From positions 186,001-250,000 of the forward strand of contig JABCZN010000003.1 in assembly GCA_013289665.1 (NCBI GenBank): a stretch of 64,000 nt of DNA, read 5' to 3'. The stretch comes from Acidobacteriota bacterium. GTDB taxonomy: Bacteria; Acidobacteriota; Terriglobia; Acidiferrales; UBA7541. Shown one piece after another: positions 25,254 through 34,614 of the stretch. The first letter of the stretch is position 1. Every line of letters starts with the position of its first letter. The position numbers and the translations under genes are program-made. The notes under the pieces were generated by a model, which was not told where the DNA came from, made no database searches, and saw only the letters and a list, made by a program, of their open reading frames with translations.

Positions 25254-26837
25254 CTACGCCTTCCGCTTCACCACCGCCTCCAGGCTCGATCCAAAATCCT
25301 TCAACATCACCGCCGCCGCATTCCGTCCCGGTCCGCCCGAAACCGATCCCCCCGGATAAGTCGTCGCGCCTGTCTGGTACAACCCCGCAATCGGCATCCG
25401 GTGCCCGGCCCATCCCGGTACCGGCCGTAACCCTCCGGACTGCGCCAGATCCTGCGCCCCGCCATGGCACGTCCCATGCCAATTGTGGGCGTTCATCCGC
25501 TCCAGGTCGAGAGGACTTTCGACGATACGCGCCAGAATCTTATCGTCGGTCAGATTGGGAGCAAACTTCCTCAGATATTTCAGATTCGCGTCCGACACTT
25601 CGTTCTTGATCTTGTCCCAGTGCTCCGGCCCTTCCTTCAACTCGTACGGCTGGTTGCCGATGACCTTGATCGTGTGCATTCCAGCCGGCGCGCGCGAAGG
25701 ATCCGCAACCGTGCTCGACACAACCAGCAGTGGCGGGTCTTCCACATTCACGTTGCCCATCCTGAAGTCATACCCAACGCGCAGTCCGCGCTCGGCCGTC
25801 GCCATCGTGCCCGCAGCAACCGAGGAAATCGTGCCGCCGGCGACAGGAAACTTTGGCGGTTCCGTCGTCGCATAATGCGTTAGAAACAGCGTGATGCCCG
25901 CCCTCCAGGTCCGCACCCCGGAAAGAAAATCCTCCCCAAACGCTTCGACGGGAGCCATATCGACCAGATGCTTGATATGAATCGTCGAAAGCACCGCCAT
26001 CCGGGCCGTGTAGGCACTCCCGTCCGTCGACTCGACTCCCGTGCACTTCCCGTTTTCGACAGTGAGCCGCGCGACGGTTTTATTTGTGAGGATTGTGCCG
26101 CCGTGCGCTTCAATCAGCCGTGCCAGCGCCTGTGTCAAAGTTCCAGAGCCGCCCTTCGGCGTCGTCCAGCTCCACCTCTGCCGCCCCGCGCAAATCGAGT
26201 AAGCCAGCCGCCCGGTTGTCGCCGCCTCGGGAGGCTCCACGGTCTGGTAAGCCATCCACACCATGAACGCCCGGCAGTGCTCGTCCTCAAAATTGTCGCG
26301 AATAATCTCCCACGCGGACATCGCCAGCCGCCTCTGCCAGATCCTTCCCTTCGGATGCTCCGCCAGACGCTCGTTCAAAGATTTTCCAAAACCAATCGGA
26401 GTATAGGAAGCTGCCGCGAAGAGCGGCTTCACCGCTTCGTAGTCGGTCATCATCCGCCGATAGGCCGCGGCATCCTTCCGTGAAAACCTGGCGAAGTCCT
26501 CGCAGGTGCGGTCCATGTCGCGCCACTGAGTGATGTAACTGCCGTCGGGGAAGGGAAGATGAACAACAGGATCCGGAAATATATATTCCAGCCCGTACTC
26601 GCCAAGACCCAACTCATCATCGCGAAGGATCGGACTGTCCTGTATCAGAACGTGTGCCGAAGAGCAGATGTCGTGCTTGAATCCGCGCAGTGTAAGTTCT
26701 GTCGTCTTCACTCCGCCGCCAACCAGTGCCCGGCTCTCGAGCACCAGGCAGCGGTACCCTGCCTTCGCCAGATACGCTGCTGCGATCAGGCTGTTGTGTC
26801 CCGCCCCTAGAACGACAATGTCAAACTGTTCCGGCAT
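25254..26837 (-). CDS. FAD oxidoreductase, CrtI/PYROXD2-like (paralogue 2)
   Basis: A 527-aa cytosolic version of the same family: FDIVVLGAGHNSLIAAAYLA at residues 5-24, SRALVGGGVKTTELTLRGF, TPKGGSGTLTQALARLIEAH and GLYQTGATTYPGGSVSGGPG. It lacks the Tat signal of paralogue 1. It is the first gene of the minus-strand run that continues into paralogue 1, the cytochrome and the molybdenum hydroxylase, and a good promoter lies upstream. The three copies share conserved positions throughout, including SxxHVLIQDxP and the WRDxDRTCxxFA stretch, so substrate binding should be related. Substrate unknown. Confidence 0.88.
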   Translation of the reverse strand: MPEQFDIVVLGAGHNSLIAAAYLAKAGYRCLVLESRALVGGGVKTTELTLRGFKHDICSSAHVLIQDSPILRDDELGLGEYGLEYIFPDPVVHLPFPDGSYITQWRDMDRTCEDFARFSRKDAAAYRRMMTDYEAVKPLFAAASYTPIGFGKSLNERLAEHPKGRIWQRRLAMSAWEIIRDNFEDEHCRAFMVWMAYQTVEPPEAATTGRLAYSICAGRQRWSWTTPKGGSGTLTQALARLIEAHGGTILTNKTVARLTVENGKCTGVESTDGSAYTARMAVLSTIHIKHLVDMAPVEAFGEDFLSGVRTWRAGITLFLTHYATTEPPKFPVAGGTISSVAAGTMATAERGLRVGYDFRMGNVNVEDPPLLVVSSTVADPSRAPAGMHTIKVIGNQPYELKEGPEHWDKIKNEVSDANLKYLRKFAPNLTDDKILARIVESPLDLERMNAHNWHGTCHGGAQDLAQSGGLRPVPGWAGHRMPIAGLYQTGATTYPGGSVSGGPGRNAAAVMLKDFGSSLEAVVKRKA

Positions 26838-26958
26838 CAGGTCGCGTTTCTCCGGCTGCTAGCTCTCATGTAAGTTCGAGGCCTCAACCCTGACGTGGAG
26901 CTCGAACAGGCCCCAGGGCGGAACCCGAGGTTCGCAAATCCATCCAATTGGTCTGGTT

Positions 26959-26988
26959 ACTGTGCCACCATACATTAGCCTCCGTCAA
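26959..26988 (-). promoter_or_regulatory. promoter of the FAD2-to-molybdenum-hydroxylase run
   Basis: On the minus strand, TTGACG (26983-26988), an 18-base spacer ending in TGG, then CACAGT (26959-26964). The layout matches three other promoters in this window. The TGGTGGCACAG overlapping the -10 differs at one base from the FadR-type operator pattern TNGTNNNACNA. Confidence 0.5.
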
Positions 26989-26999
26989 GCGTTTCTTCG

Positions 27000-27028
27000 T
27001 TGTAACCCATTTAAAATTATGATACTGC
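27000..27028 (+). promoter_or_regulatory. promoter of the double NTF2-like gene
   Basis: TTGTAA (27000-27005), a 17-base spacer, then TACTGC (27023-27028) with TGA just before it, an extended -10. Its -35 box lies only 11 bases from the -35 box of the divergent promoter, so the two transcripts probably share control. Confidence 0.45.
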
Positions 27029-27092
27029 TCTCTGTGTCACTCGAGCGGTTTGGCGGTTAGACCACTTTCACCGGAGTCCCAGGGAGGCCCCT

Positions 27093-27968
27093 ATGCGAAC
27101 TGCGCGCCCGTACCTCATACTCACTGCCCTCGCGCTTCTCGAGTCGGTCCTCGCCTTTCGCTCGCCGGCAGCGACCTCTTCTGAGGGAGATGCTCTGGCC
27201 GCCGACCGCTCCCTCGCCGCCGCGGTCGTAAAAGCCGATCCGGCAAGCGCCGCCCTGCTGCTCGACCCGGAATTCACCTGGACCGACCGCACTGGGAAGA
27301 CACGCTCAAAAGCCGAAATTCTTCCGGCACTGGCTTCTCTCTCGGCCGCGAGCGATGCCGACGTAAAACTGATCGACGCCGGCCAGGTAGTTCTGATACG
27401 GGGCAGCCATCCGATCCTGCCAGACGCCGCCGCCGTGCGTTTTGTTCGTGTCTGGGTCAAGCGCCCCCAAGCTTGGCAGCTGCTCGTCTACCAGGAAACC
27501 ACCAAGGCGGATGAGAACCCCGTAAAGCGCAGTGGCTTCGGCGCTCCGAGCAACGGTATGCCCGTCGCCTGCGAAAATCCCTGCAAAATGGTCCCGTACA
27601 AGCCGGACACCCCGGCCGAGGAGGAAGTGGTCAGCATGTGGCAGGCCGTCGAGCAAACCGTTCTGACCAACGACGTCGAAGCCTGGGCGCCGAATTTCAC
27701 CGAAGATTTTATTTTCGTCACTCCCGACGGCGGCACTCCGCTCAATAAAGCCGATCGCCTGGCCATGATCGCCGAACTGCGCCGCGCCAATACCACCTTA
27801 ATTCCCGCCGAAGTAGTCTCGATGAAAGTCTGGGTCTTTGGCGCCGCCGCCGTCATGCGCTCCGAGCACAAACCCGTCAACGGCAAAGTTCTCCACGTAA
27901 CGCGCCTATTTGAAAAGCACAACAACCACTGGCAAATCGCCTTCGGCCAGCAAACCTGGGTCGAATAG
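27093..27968 (+). CDS. secreted double NTF2-like (DUF4440/SnoaL) protein with CxNPCK linker
   Basis: A 291-aa exported protein. A signal peptide covers about 28 residues. Two NTF2-like domains follow: one at about 35-150 (DRSLAAAVVKADPASAALLL, FVRVWVKRPQAWQLLVYQE) and one at about 180-290 (EVVSMWQAVEQTVLTNDVEA, WQIAFGQQTWVE). They are joined by CENPCKMVPYKP, a Cys-x-Asn-Pro-Cys-Lys motif also found in the genes at 52349 and 53263. Two closely spaced cysteines suggest a disulfide or metal site. Such folds bind small hydrophobic ligands or act as isomerases. It diverges from the FAD gene; function unknown. Confidence 0.8.
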   Translation: MRTARPYLILTALALLESVLAFRSPAATSSEGDALAADRSLAAAVVKADPASAALLLDPEFTWTDRTGKTRSKAEILPALASLSAASDADVKLIDAGQVVLIRGSHPILPDAAAVRFVRVWVKRPQAWQLLVYQETTKADENPVKRSGFGAPSNGMPVACENPCKMVPYKPDTPAEEEVVSMWQAVEQTVLTNDVEAWAPNFTEDFIFVTPDGGTPLNKADRLAMIAELRRANTTLIPAEVVSMKVWVFGAAAVMRSEHKPVNGKVLHVTRLFEKHNNHWQIAFGQQTWVE

Positions 27969-27980
27969 AACTTTTTGGCT

Positions 27981-27999
27981 GCGGGACGGAAGCTCCCGC
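27981..27999. terminator. hairpin between convergent genes
   Basis: GCGGGA and TCCCGC form a 6-bp stem with a 7-base loop, 12 bases after the NTF2-like stop and before the convergent FAD gene end. No T run; a bidirectional terminator is possible. Confidence 0.4.
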
Positions 28000-28087
28000 T
28001 CGGACGGTCGCAACCATTGACCGGAACGAACCACGCGCGATGAAGGTTCCGGCAGCACACCCGCCTGTCCTGCTTCGCCTCTTCCGC

Positions 28088-29659
28088 CTACCTCTTGACC
28101 ACTTCCTCAACACTCGTCCCAAAATCCTTCAACATCACCACCGCCGCATTCCTCCCCGGTCCCCCAGTTACCGATCCGCCAGGATGCGTAGTCGCCCCAG
28201 TCTGATACAACCCCGCAATCGGCATCCGATGCTGCGCATACCCCGCCATAGGCCGCATCGCCCCCGATTGCGCCGGCCCCGAACCTCCCCCGTGACAACT
28301 CCCATGCCAGTTGTGCGGATTCATCCGTTCTAAATCCAAAGGGCTCTCGATCGTCCGCGCCAAAATCTTGTCGTCGGTAAGATTCGGCGAAAAATGCCGC
28401 AAAACTTTCAAATTCGCATCCGAAACCTGCTGCTTGATCAGATCCCAATGCTCCGGCCCTTCCCGAAGCTGATATGGCTGATAAGCCACAATCTTGACGG
28501 TGTGCATCCCCGCCGGCGCCCGCGAAGGATCGGCGATGCTGCAACAGATCACGTGCAGCGAAGGATTCAGGGTGTTCACGGATCCGGACTTGTAGTCATA
28601 GCTCATCCGCATCGCGCGCTCCGAGCTGATCATGAAACCTGAATGCACAGGAGAAAGCACTCCGCCCGAAGTCAGATACTTCGGCGGTTCCGAAGTTGCA
28701 TAATTTGTCGCAAACAATGTTAGCCCCGCCTCCCATGTCCCCACGCCTTCCAGAAAATCCTCGCCCCACAACTCCCTCGGAGCCATGTCCACCAGTTGCT
28801 TGATATGTATCGTCGAGACCACCGCCTTCTCCGCGCGATAAGAAGTGCCGTCGGCGCACTGGACGCCAACACATCTGCCATTTTCGGTGATGAGAGCGTT
28901 GACCCACTTGTTGGTAAGAATCGTTCCCTGATGCGCTTCAATAAAACGCGCCAGCGCCACCGTCAGCGCGCCCGACCCGCCCTTCGGCAGCGGCCGGCTC
29001 TCCCGCTGCTGGTGCAGTGGAATATAGGCGGCTCGCGCCGACGCGGGATCGAGCACCGGTTGCAGCGCATACGGGCATCCCATCATGAACGCCCGGCAAT
29101 GGTCATCCTCAAACGTCTCTTTCAGAATTTCCCACGCGGACATCGCCAGCCGCCGCTGCCAGATCTTTCCCTGAGGATGAGTCAAAAGCAACTCATTCAA
29201 TGACTTTCCAAATCCAACCGGCGAAAAGGTGACTGCATTCAGCAACGGTTTCACGGTTTCGTACTCCGTGATCATCCGCCGATAAGCAGAGCCATCGTGT
29301 TTTGAAAACTTGGCAAACTCCGCGCACGTGCGGTCCAGGTCGCGCCACTGCGTCAGATAGCTCCCGTCCGGAAAGGGCATGTGAAAGACCGGGTCAGGAT
29401 AAATGTACTCAAGGCCGTAGTCACCAAGCTTCAGCTCATCATTCCGCAACAAAGGATTCCCGTGAATTCCGTTGTGCGCCGAAGAGCACACATCGTGCAC
29501 GAAACCTTCCAGCGTCAAATGAGCCGATTTCACTCCCCCGCCAACAATCGGCCGCCCCTCGAGCACCAGACAGCGGTACCCGGCCTTCGCCAGATACGCC
29601 GCCGTAATCAGGCTGTTATGCCCCGCCCCCGCAACCACAATGTCGAACTGCTCAGCCAT
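28088..29659 (-). CDS. FAD oxidoreductase, CrtI/PYROXD2-like (paralogue 3)
   Basis: A 523-aa flavoprotein, third copy of the family in 6 kb. FDIVVAGAGHNSLITAAYLA begins at residue 5; GRPIVGGGVKSAHLTLEGF, LPKGGSGALTVALARFIEAH and GLYQTGATTHPGGSVTGGPG follow. By eye it is closer to paralogue 1 than to paralogue 2 but has no export signal. It follows the DAACS symporter on the same strand by 40 bases, so it may belong to the symporter/dehydrogenase operon and not to the other two FAD genes, from which the plus-strand NTF2-like gene separates it. Confidence 0.88.
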   Translation of the reverse strand: MAEQFDIVVAGAGHNSLITAAYLAKAGYRCLVLEGRPIVGGGVKSAHLTLEGFVHDVCSSAHNGIHGNPLLRNDELKLGDYGLEYIYPDPVFHMPFPDGSYLTQWRDLDRTCAEFAKFSKHDGSAYRRMITEYETVKPLLNAVTFSPVGFGKSLNELLLTHPQGKIWQRRLAMSAWEILKETFEDDHCRAFMMGCPYALQPVLDPASARAAYIPLHQQRESRPLPKGGSGALTVALARFIEAHQGTILTNKWVNALITENGRCVGVQCADGTSYRAEKAVVSTIHIKQLVDMAPRELWGEDFLEGVGTWEAGLTLFATNYATSEPPKYLTSGGVLSPVHSGFMISSERAMRMSYDYKSGSVNTLNPSLHVICCSIADPSRAPAGMHTVKIVAYQPYQLREGPEHWDLIKQQVSDANLKVLRHFSPNLTDDKILARTIESPLDLERMNPHNWHGSCHGGGSGPAQSGAMRPMAGYAQHRMPIAGLYQTGATTHPGGSVTGGPGRNAAVVMLKDFGTSVEEVVKR

Positions 29660-29676
29660 CCCGCTTCTCTTCTGGC

Positions 29677-29694
29677 GGCCACCTTCAGGTGGCC
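29677..29694. terminator. 8-bp perfect hairpin after the symporter gene
   Basis: GGCCACCT-TC-AGGTGGCC lies 6 bases after the symporter stop on the minus strand and 18 bases before the FAD3 start. No T run follows. It could reduce expression of FAD3 relative to the upstream genes. Confidence 0.45.
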
Positions 29695-29699
29695 CAGCC

Positions 29700-30971
29700 C
29701 TACTGCGCCGCCAAATTCTTCTCTAACGTGGGCCCATCCACTTCCTTCTCCCACCGCGCCACTACCACCGTCGCCACGCCATTCCCGATCATATTCACCG
29801 TCGCCCGGCACATGCTCATAAACCGGTCGATCCCCAGAATCAAGGCCATCCCCGCCACCGGAATCGCGGGAATTACCATCAGCGTCCCCACCAGAGCAAT
29901 GAACGAGGCGCCCTGCACCCCGCTCGCGCCCTTCGACGTCAGTATTGCGACCGCCAGAATCGTCAACTGCTGCATCAGCGTCAGATGCGTCCCCGTAGCC
30001 TGCGCCACAAACAGCGCCGCCAGGGTCATATACATGCTGGTGCCATCGGTATTGAACGTGTATCCGGTCGGCACAATCAGCCCAACCAGAGCCTTCGAAC
30101 ATCCCAGCTTTTCCAGCTTGGCCATCAACGTCGGCATCGCCGGCTCCGACGAGCTGACGGCCAGCACCAGCACAATCTCTTCCTTGATATACCGCAAGAA
30201 TCTCAAGATGCTGAACCCGCAAGCGCTCGAAATCAGCCCCAGAACCAGCAGGACAAACAGCAGGGAAGTCAGGTAGAACGTGACAATCAGTTTCAGCAGC
30301 GGCCCAAGCGACGACAATCCAAATTTCCCCACGGTGAACGCCATGGCCCCGAACGCCCCCACCGGCGCCAGCTTCATCACGATATTCACCACGCCGAATA
30401 CCGCATGCGTCAGCGCATCGAACAGATCCCTCAGTGGCTTGGACCGCGGCCCGATCGCAGACACTGCAAATCCAAACAAAATGGAAATCAGCAGTACCTC
30501 GAGGATGTCGCCTTTCGCAAATGCGTCCACCACCGAGGTCGGTATGATGTGCAGTGCAAAATCCGAGACGCTCTGCGCCTTCGCCTGCCCGGCATAATCC
30601 GCCACCGCTTTCAGATCGAGCGTCGCCGGATTCACGTTGAATCCATCCCCGGGCCGCACAAAATTCCCCACGCACAATCCAATCATCAGCGCCAGCGTGG
30701 ACACCACCTCAAAATAAACGAGCGCCTTCCCGCCCACCCGGCCCACCTTCTTCATATCTTCCATGCCCGCGATACCCGTCACCACGGTGCAGAAAATAAT
30801 CAGCGTGATGATCATGGTGATCAGCCGGATGAACCCGTCGCCAAGCGGCTTCATGGCCATCGCCGTTGCCGGGCGAAAGTATCCGAGCACAACGGCAGCC
30901 GCGACGGCGAAAAGAACTTGGGCAGTTGGATTGGCGTAGAGAGGTTTCTTCGCTCCGGTGGGCGTGGTCAT
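29700..30971 (-). CDS. DAACS-family dicarboxylate/amino acid:cation symporter
   Basis: A 423-aa inner-membrane carrier of the DctA/GltP family. Conserved pieces: [19 protein letters not shown], the serine-rich reentrant loop [20 protein letters not shown], the [20 protein letters not shown] segment (NTDGT is the sodium/substrate site) and [15 protein letters not shown]. Start set at the ATG before TTPTGAKK, since the longer frame reads back through the intergenic hairpin. It should import a C4-dicarboxylate, glutamate or related acid, fitting the acid-processing enzymes upstream in the same direction. Confidence 0.9.
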   Translation of the reverse strand: MTTPTGAKKPLYANPTAQVLFAVAAAVVLGYFRPATAMAMKPLGDGFIRLITMIITLIIFCTVVTGIAGMEDMKKVGRVGGKALVYFEVVSTLALMIGLCVGNFVRPGDGFNVNPATLDLKAVADYAGQAKAQSVSDFALHIIPTSVVDAFAKGDILEVLLISILFGFAVSAIGPRSKPLRDLFDALTHAVFGVVNIVMKLAPVGAFGAMAFTVGKFGLSSLGPLLKLIVTFYLTSLLFVLLVLGLISSACGFSILRFLRYIKEEIVLVLAVSSSEPAMPTLMAKLEKLGCSKALVGLIVPTGYTFNTDGTSMYMTLAALFVAQATGTHLTLMQQLTILAVAILTSKGASGVQGASFIALVGTLMVIPAIPVAGMALILGIDRFMSMCRATVNMIGNGVATVVVARWEKEVDGPTLEKNLAAQ

Positions 30972-31012
30972 AGTCGGGGCCGCGAACACGGCATTGGCTG
31001 CAATCTGATCCC

Positions 31013-31039
31013 CCTCAAAGAGAGAATTTCTTTCTGAGG
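31013..31039. terminator. imperfect hairpin between E2 and the symporter
   Basis: CCTCA and TGAGG close a roughly 12-bp imperfect stem made of AAGAGAGAA against TTCTTTC. It lies in the 73-base gap between the E2 stop and the symporter start. No T run, so an RNA processing or attenuation role is as likely as termination. Confidence 0.35.
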
Positions 31040-31044
31040 CTGCC

Positions 31045-32220
31045 TTACAACCACTTTTCCGGTTCGCCGATCGCACGAGCGAGCTCGCCAAGGAATTCCG
31101 CCGCCCGCGCTCCATCAACCACGCGATGATCGCTGGAAAGCGTCATGGTCATCATCGGCCGGATGCCGGGCTTCCCATCGACGGGCACCACCGTGTCCGC
31201 GACGGTACCCACCGCCAGAATCGCGCACTGTGGAGGCGTGATGATTGCCGTGAACGAATCCACCTTGTACATGCCCAGGTTGCTGAGCGTAAACGTTCCG
31301 CCGCTAATGTCTGCGGGCCGCAACCGGCCAGCCCGCGCGCGCTCCATCAACTCGCGCCGCAAAACGGAAAGCGCGGCAATCGGCTGCTTGTTCGCATTAG
31401 GAATTACCGCGCCGACTACGCCGTCCTTCACCGCCATCGCCACGCTGATATTGATTTCCGGATTCACGCGAATCCGATCGCGGGCCCAGCTCGCATTCAT
31501 TCGCGGATGTTTTTCGAGCACCCGCCCAATCAGCTTGACGAGCAGATCCGTAATCGTAGGAGCACTACCCGCCGCGCTCCCCGCGCTCAATTTTTTTTGC
31601 GCTTCGACGAGCGCGCCACAATCCACGCTCTTCAGGAGGAAAAAATGCGGCACGCTCGTCCAGCTCTCGGTCGTGCGCTCCGCCATCAGCCGCGCCAGCT
31701 GGCTTAGCGGTTCGTGCGCCGGCGTTAGGGCAGCGGCGCCTTTGGCGCTTGCCACTGCCTGGACGTCTTCAGACGTAATCGTGCCACCCGGCCCCGTGCC
31801 CTCGATCTGCCCAATGTCCACGCCAAGTTCCTTCGCCAGGCGTCGCGCCTTCGGCGAAATCTGCGCTGCCACACCCGCCGCGACCGGTGGTCTGGCCTGT
31901 GCCGGTGAGGCTGCAGCAGCCTGCGCCGTCGTCGCGCGCGCCGCCGGCGCTGCGGTTGCTGCCTTCCCCGGCGGCTTCTCGCCCGGAGCCACCAGCCACG
32001 CAATTGTCTCCCCGACAGGAATCACCGCTCCCACTTCCGCCGTTATTCCCGCCAGAATTCCGTCCGCCGGCGCTTCTATTTCGACCACCGCCTTGTCGGT
32101 CTCGATTTCAAGCAAGGGCTCGCCCTTGCTGACGCTCTCGCCCTCTCGCTTGCGCCACGCCAGCAGTTTGCCGTTTTCCTGCGCCATTTCAAGAGCAGGC
32201 ATCACCACACTGATCGCCAT
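31045..32220 (-). CDS. 2-oxoacid dehydrogenase E2 (dihydrolipoyl acyltransferase)
   Basis: A 391-aa E2 core subunit. One lipoyl domain spans residues 1-80, with the modified Lys in [14 protein letters not shown]. An Ala/Pro-rich linker ([20 protein letters not shown]) leads to a peripheral-subunit-binding domain ([20 protein letters not shown]) and to the catalytic domain ending in [16 protein letters not shown] with the active His and Asp. It transfers the acyl group made by E1 to CoA. E1-alpha and E1-beta lie upstream in the same direction, with an M24-fold gene between. No E3 gene is present. Substrate (pyruvate, acetoin or branched-chain) is undecided. Confidence 0.92.
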   Translation of the reverse strand: MAISVVMPALEMAQENGKLLAWRKREGESVSKGEPLLEIETDKAVVEIEAPADGILAGITAEVGAVIPVGETIAWLVAPGEKPPGKAATAAPAARATTAQAAAASPAQARPPVAAGVAAQISPKARRLAKELGVDIGQIEGTGPGGTITSEDVQAVASAKGAAALTPAHEPLSQLARLMAERTTESWTSVPHFFLLKSVDCGALVEAQKKLSAGSAAGSAPTITDLLVKLIGRVLEKHPRMNASWARDRIRVNPEINISVAMAVKDGVVGAVIPNANKQPIAALSVLRRELMERARAGRLRPADISGGTFTLSNLGMYKVDSFTAIITPPQCAILAVGTVADTVVPVDGKPGIRPMMTMTLSSDHRVVDGARAAEFLGELARAIGEPEKWL

Positions 32221-32250
32221 AGTTTTTCCCGGGGAACCGGATTCAGCAAA

Positions 32251-33594
32251 TCAATCCGACGCCGCCACTCCCTCTCTTCTCGCGCCCGCCACCATCTCTT
32301 TTACATGCTTGCTGGGGGCCGCCTCGTTCTCGCGCGTCGTCGAAAGCGGGCCGTCGACCGTGAAGTAGTGCGCGCCCGCCACCATCAACTGTTCCGCCGG
32401 GAACCGCGTAATGACTTCGTGGCCCGTTTCCGTCACCACGATCTCTTCCTCAATGCGCGCCGCGCTCCACCCATCCTTGGAAGGCCAGAAAGTTTCCAGA
32501 GCAAACACCATCCCCGGCTTGATTTCGTGCGAGTGCTCGAGCGAAACCATGCGGCTGATCACCGGCTTCTCCCAGATCGCCAACCCGATCCCGTGGCCGA
32601 ATTGCAGGGCGAACGCCGCCTCTTCATCCGGAAAGCCAAACTCCTCCGCTTTTGGCCATACCGACGCGATCTCCGCCGTAGTCCGCCCCGGCCGTACCAG
32701 TTCAATCGCAGCGTCCAGGTAATCGCGGCACTGTTTGTAGGCATCAATCATCGCGTGCGAAGCGTAGCCAATCGAAAAGCACCGGTAATAGCACGTGCGG
32801 TAGCCCATGTAGGAATGCAGGATGTCGTAGTACACCGGGTCGCCCGGCCGCAGCACGCGGTCGCTGAACACGTGCGGATGCGGGTTGCAGCGCTCGCCGG
32901 AAATCGCATTCACCGCTTCCACATATTCCGAGCCCAGGTCATAGAGCACCTTGCTCGCCAGTCCCACCGCCTGGTTTTCGCTCATCCCCGGCTTCATCGC
33001 GCGGTATAACTCGTCGTACGCTGCATCCACCATCATCGCCGAATGATTGAGCAGCGAAATCTCGTCCTGTGTCTTGATCACTCGCGCATCGGACATCAGT
33101 TGCTGGCCGTCCACAATCTTGATGCCTTCTTTCTGCAGCGCAAAAAGAATCGGCGGCTCCACAACATCAATCCCCAGCGGCTCGTTCAGCAGCCCGTGCT
33201 TCTCCAGTTCTCGTTTGATTTTCTTCGCCACGTTTTCCGCGCGGCCCATCTCCGGCGACATCGCTCCGCGCAAGAGTGGAATGCCCGGCCGGGAACGATC
33301 GCCAAGCCACGGGCAGTTCTGCTGGTGATGCCGCGCCGCCGAACCAAAATCCCACAGGATCGGTTCACCGTTCTGCGGCAGCAGGCAGAACCGGCTGATC
33401 TTGTCCTGGGCCCACGTCCCGATGTGAGTCGCGGTGATATACCGCACGTTGTTCATGTCAAAGCACAGCAGCGCGCCCATTTCGGACTTCGCCAGCAATG
33501 CCTTCGCCCGCGCCAGTCGCTCCTTGCGCAAGCGGTCGAAATCGATGCGGTTTTCCCAATCGACCGCCATCGGGCCGTATGTCTTCAGTGCCAC
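32251..33594 (-). CDS. M24-fold (creatinase/Xaa-Pro peptidase-like) enzyme
   Basis: A 447-aa pita-bread-fold protein. The N-terminal half resembles creatinase/prolidase (DMNNVRYITATHIGTWAQDK); the C-terminal half has most metal ligands: Asp in DPVYYDILHSYMGY, His in FGHGIGLAIWEKP, Glu in FALETFWPS and Glu in RIEEEIVV. The second Asp ligand, normally in SDxTRT, is Cys here (GYRTCYYRCF), so a standard dinuclear site is doubtful. Creatinase and the DMSP lyase DddP show that this fold can do non-peptidase chemistry. It sits between E1-beta and E2, so a role in making or trimming the 2-oxoacid substrate is likely. Confidence 0.85.
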   Translation of the reverse strand: MALKTYGPMAVDWENRIDFDRLRKERLARAKALLAKSEMGALLCFDMNNVRYITATHIGTWAQDKISRFCLLPQNGEPILWDFGSAARHHQQNCPWLGDRSRPGIPLLRGAMSPEMGRAENVAKKIKRELEKHGLLNEPLGIDVVEPPILFALQKEGIKIVDGQQLMSDARVIKTQDEISLLNHSAMMVDAAYDELYRAMKPGMSENQAVGLASKVLYDLGSEYVEAVNAISGERCNPHPHVFSDRVLRPGDPVYYDILHSYMGYRTCYYRCFSIGYASHAMIDAYKQCRDYLDAAIELVRPGRTTAEIASVWPKAEEFGFPDEEAAFALQFGHGIGLAIWEKPVISRMVSLEHSHEIKPGMVFALETFWPSKDGWSAARIEEEIVVTETGHEVITRFPAEQLMVAGAHYFTVDGPLSTTRENEAAPSKHVKEMVAGARREGVAASD

Positions 33595-33618
33595 GCTACG
33601 CCTCCCGTCTGAATCTTT

Positions 33619-34614
33619 TCAGGCTTGTCCGCAAAGTGCGCGTGCCGCGTCAAATACCGTTTGCTCGGTTGGCACGGTGAGGTCTTCGAGCGGCGGCGAA
33701 AAGGGAATCGGCACATGCATCGCCCCCATCCGCTTCACCGGAGCCTCCAGATTGAAAAATGCGCCCTCGGCAATCACCGAAGCAATTTCGCCAGTCACGC
33801 CGTAACGCCCGTACCCCTCATCAATCACAATCGCCCGCGAGGTTTTCTTCGCTGACTCCACCAACGTCTTTTCGTCCAGCGGCCACATGGTTCTGGGGTC
33901 AACGACTTCCGCGCTGATGCCAGCGCCCTCCAGCAGCTTCGCCGCGCCCAATGCCACTTCCACCATGCTGCTCGTGGCCACCAGGGTAATGTCTTCTCCT
34001 TCGCGCTTCACGTCCGCCACTCCAAACGGAATCGTGTAGTCCTCCGCCGGGACGGCGCCCTTCTGCTTGTACATCATCTTGTCTTCAAAAAAGATCACCG
34101 GGTTGTCGTCCCGTATCGCGGTCTTCAGCAATCCCTTCGCATCGTATGGAGTCGAAGGCATTGCCACCTTCAACCCGGGCACATGGCAAAGCCAGGCATG
34201 CAAGGATTGCGAGTGTTGCGCCGCCGACCGTCGCGTGGCCCCAAGCGTCGTCCGAAGCACCATCGGCACTTTCCAGGTTCCGCCCGACATGTAGTGAACC
34301 TTGGCCGCCTGGTTCACCAGCTGATCCATCGTCAGAGTCAGAAAATCCCCGAACATGATGTCCACAACGGGGCGCAACCCGGTCATCGCCGCGCCCACGC
34401 CCATTCCCGTAAATCCCGCCTCCGATATCGGCGTGTCCAGCACTCGCTCCGACCCGAACTCTTCCACCAAGCCGGATAACACCTTGAACGGTGTCCCGGC
34501 TTCGGCCACGTCTTCCCCAAAAATGCACACGCGCGGATCGCGCCGCATCTCCTCGGCAAGCGCCTCGCGGACCGCTTGCGCAAATGTCAATTCCCGAATG
34601 GCTGTCTCAGGCAT
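33619..34614 (-). CDS. 2-oxoacid dehydrogenase E1 beta subunit
   Basis: A 331-aa transketolase-like subunit. FGEDVAEAGTPFKVLSGL, DTPISEAGFTGMGVGAAMTG with the Glu that activates thiamine diphosphate, DIMFGDFLTLTMDQLVNQAA and QSLHAWLCHVPGLKVAMPST are all standard. The start ATG (before PETAIREL) lies inside the last codons of E1-alpha, an 8-base overlap, which couples their translation and gives equal amounts for the heterotetramer. With E1-alpha it decarboxylates a 2-oxoacid and loads the lipoyl arm of E2. Confidence 0.93.
   Translation of the reverse strand: MPETAIRELTFAQAVREALAEEMRRDPRVCIFGEDVAEAGTPFKVLSGLVEEFGSERVLDTPISEAGFTGMGVGAAMTGLRPVVDIMFGDFLTLTMDQLVNQAAKVHYMSGGTWKVPMVLRTTLGATRRSAAQHSQSLHAWLCHVPGLKVAMPSTPYDAKGLLKTAIRDDNPVIFFEDKMMYKQKGAVPAEDYTIPFGVADVKREGEDITLVATSSMVEVALGAAKLLEGAGISAEVVDPRTMWPLDEKTLVESAKKTSRAIVIDEGYGRYGVTGEIASVIAEGAFFNLEAPVKRMGAMHVPIPFSPPLEDLTVPTEQTVFDAARALCGQA

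Noticed and set aside
26959..26988. Sigma-54 promoter (TGGCAC) before the FAD genes
   Set aside because: TGGCAC is present, but the required TTGCW at the fixed distance is not; a sigma-70 extended -10 fits better.
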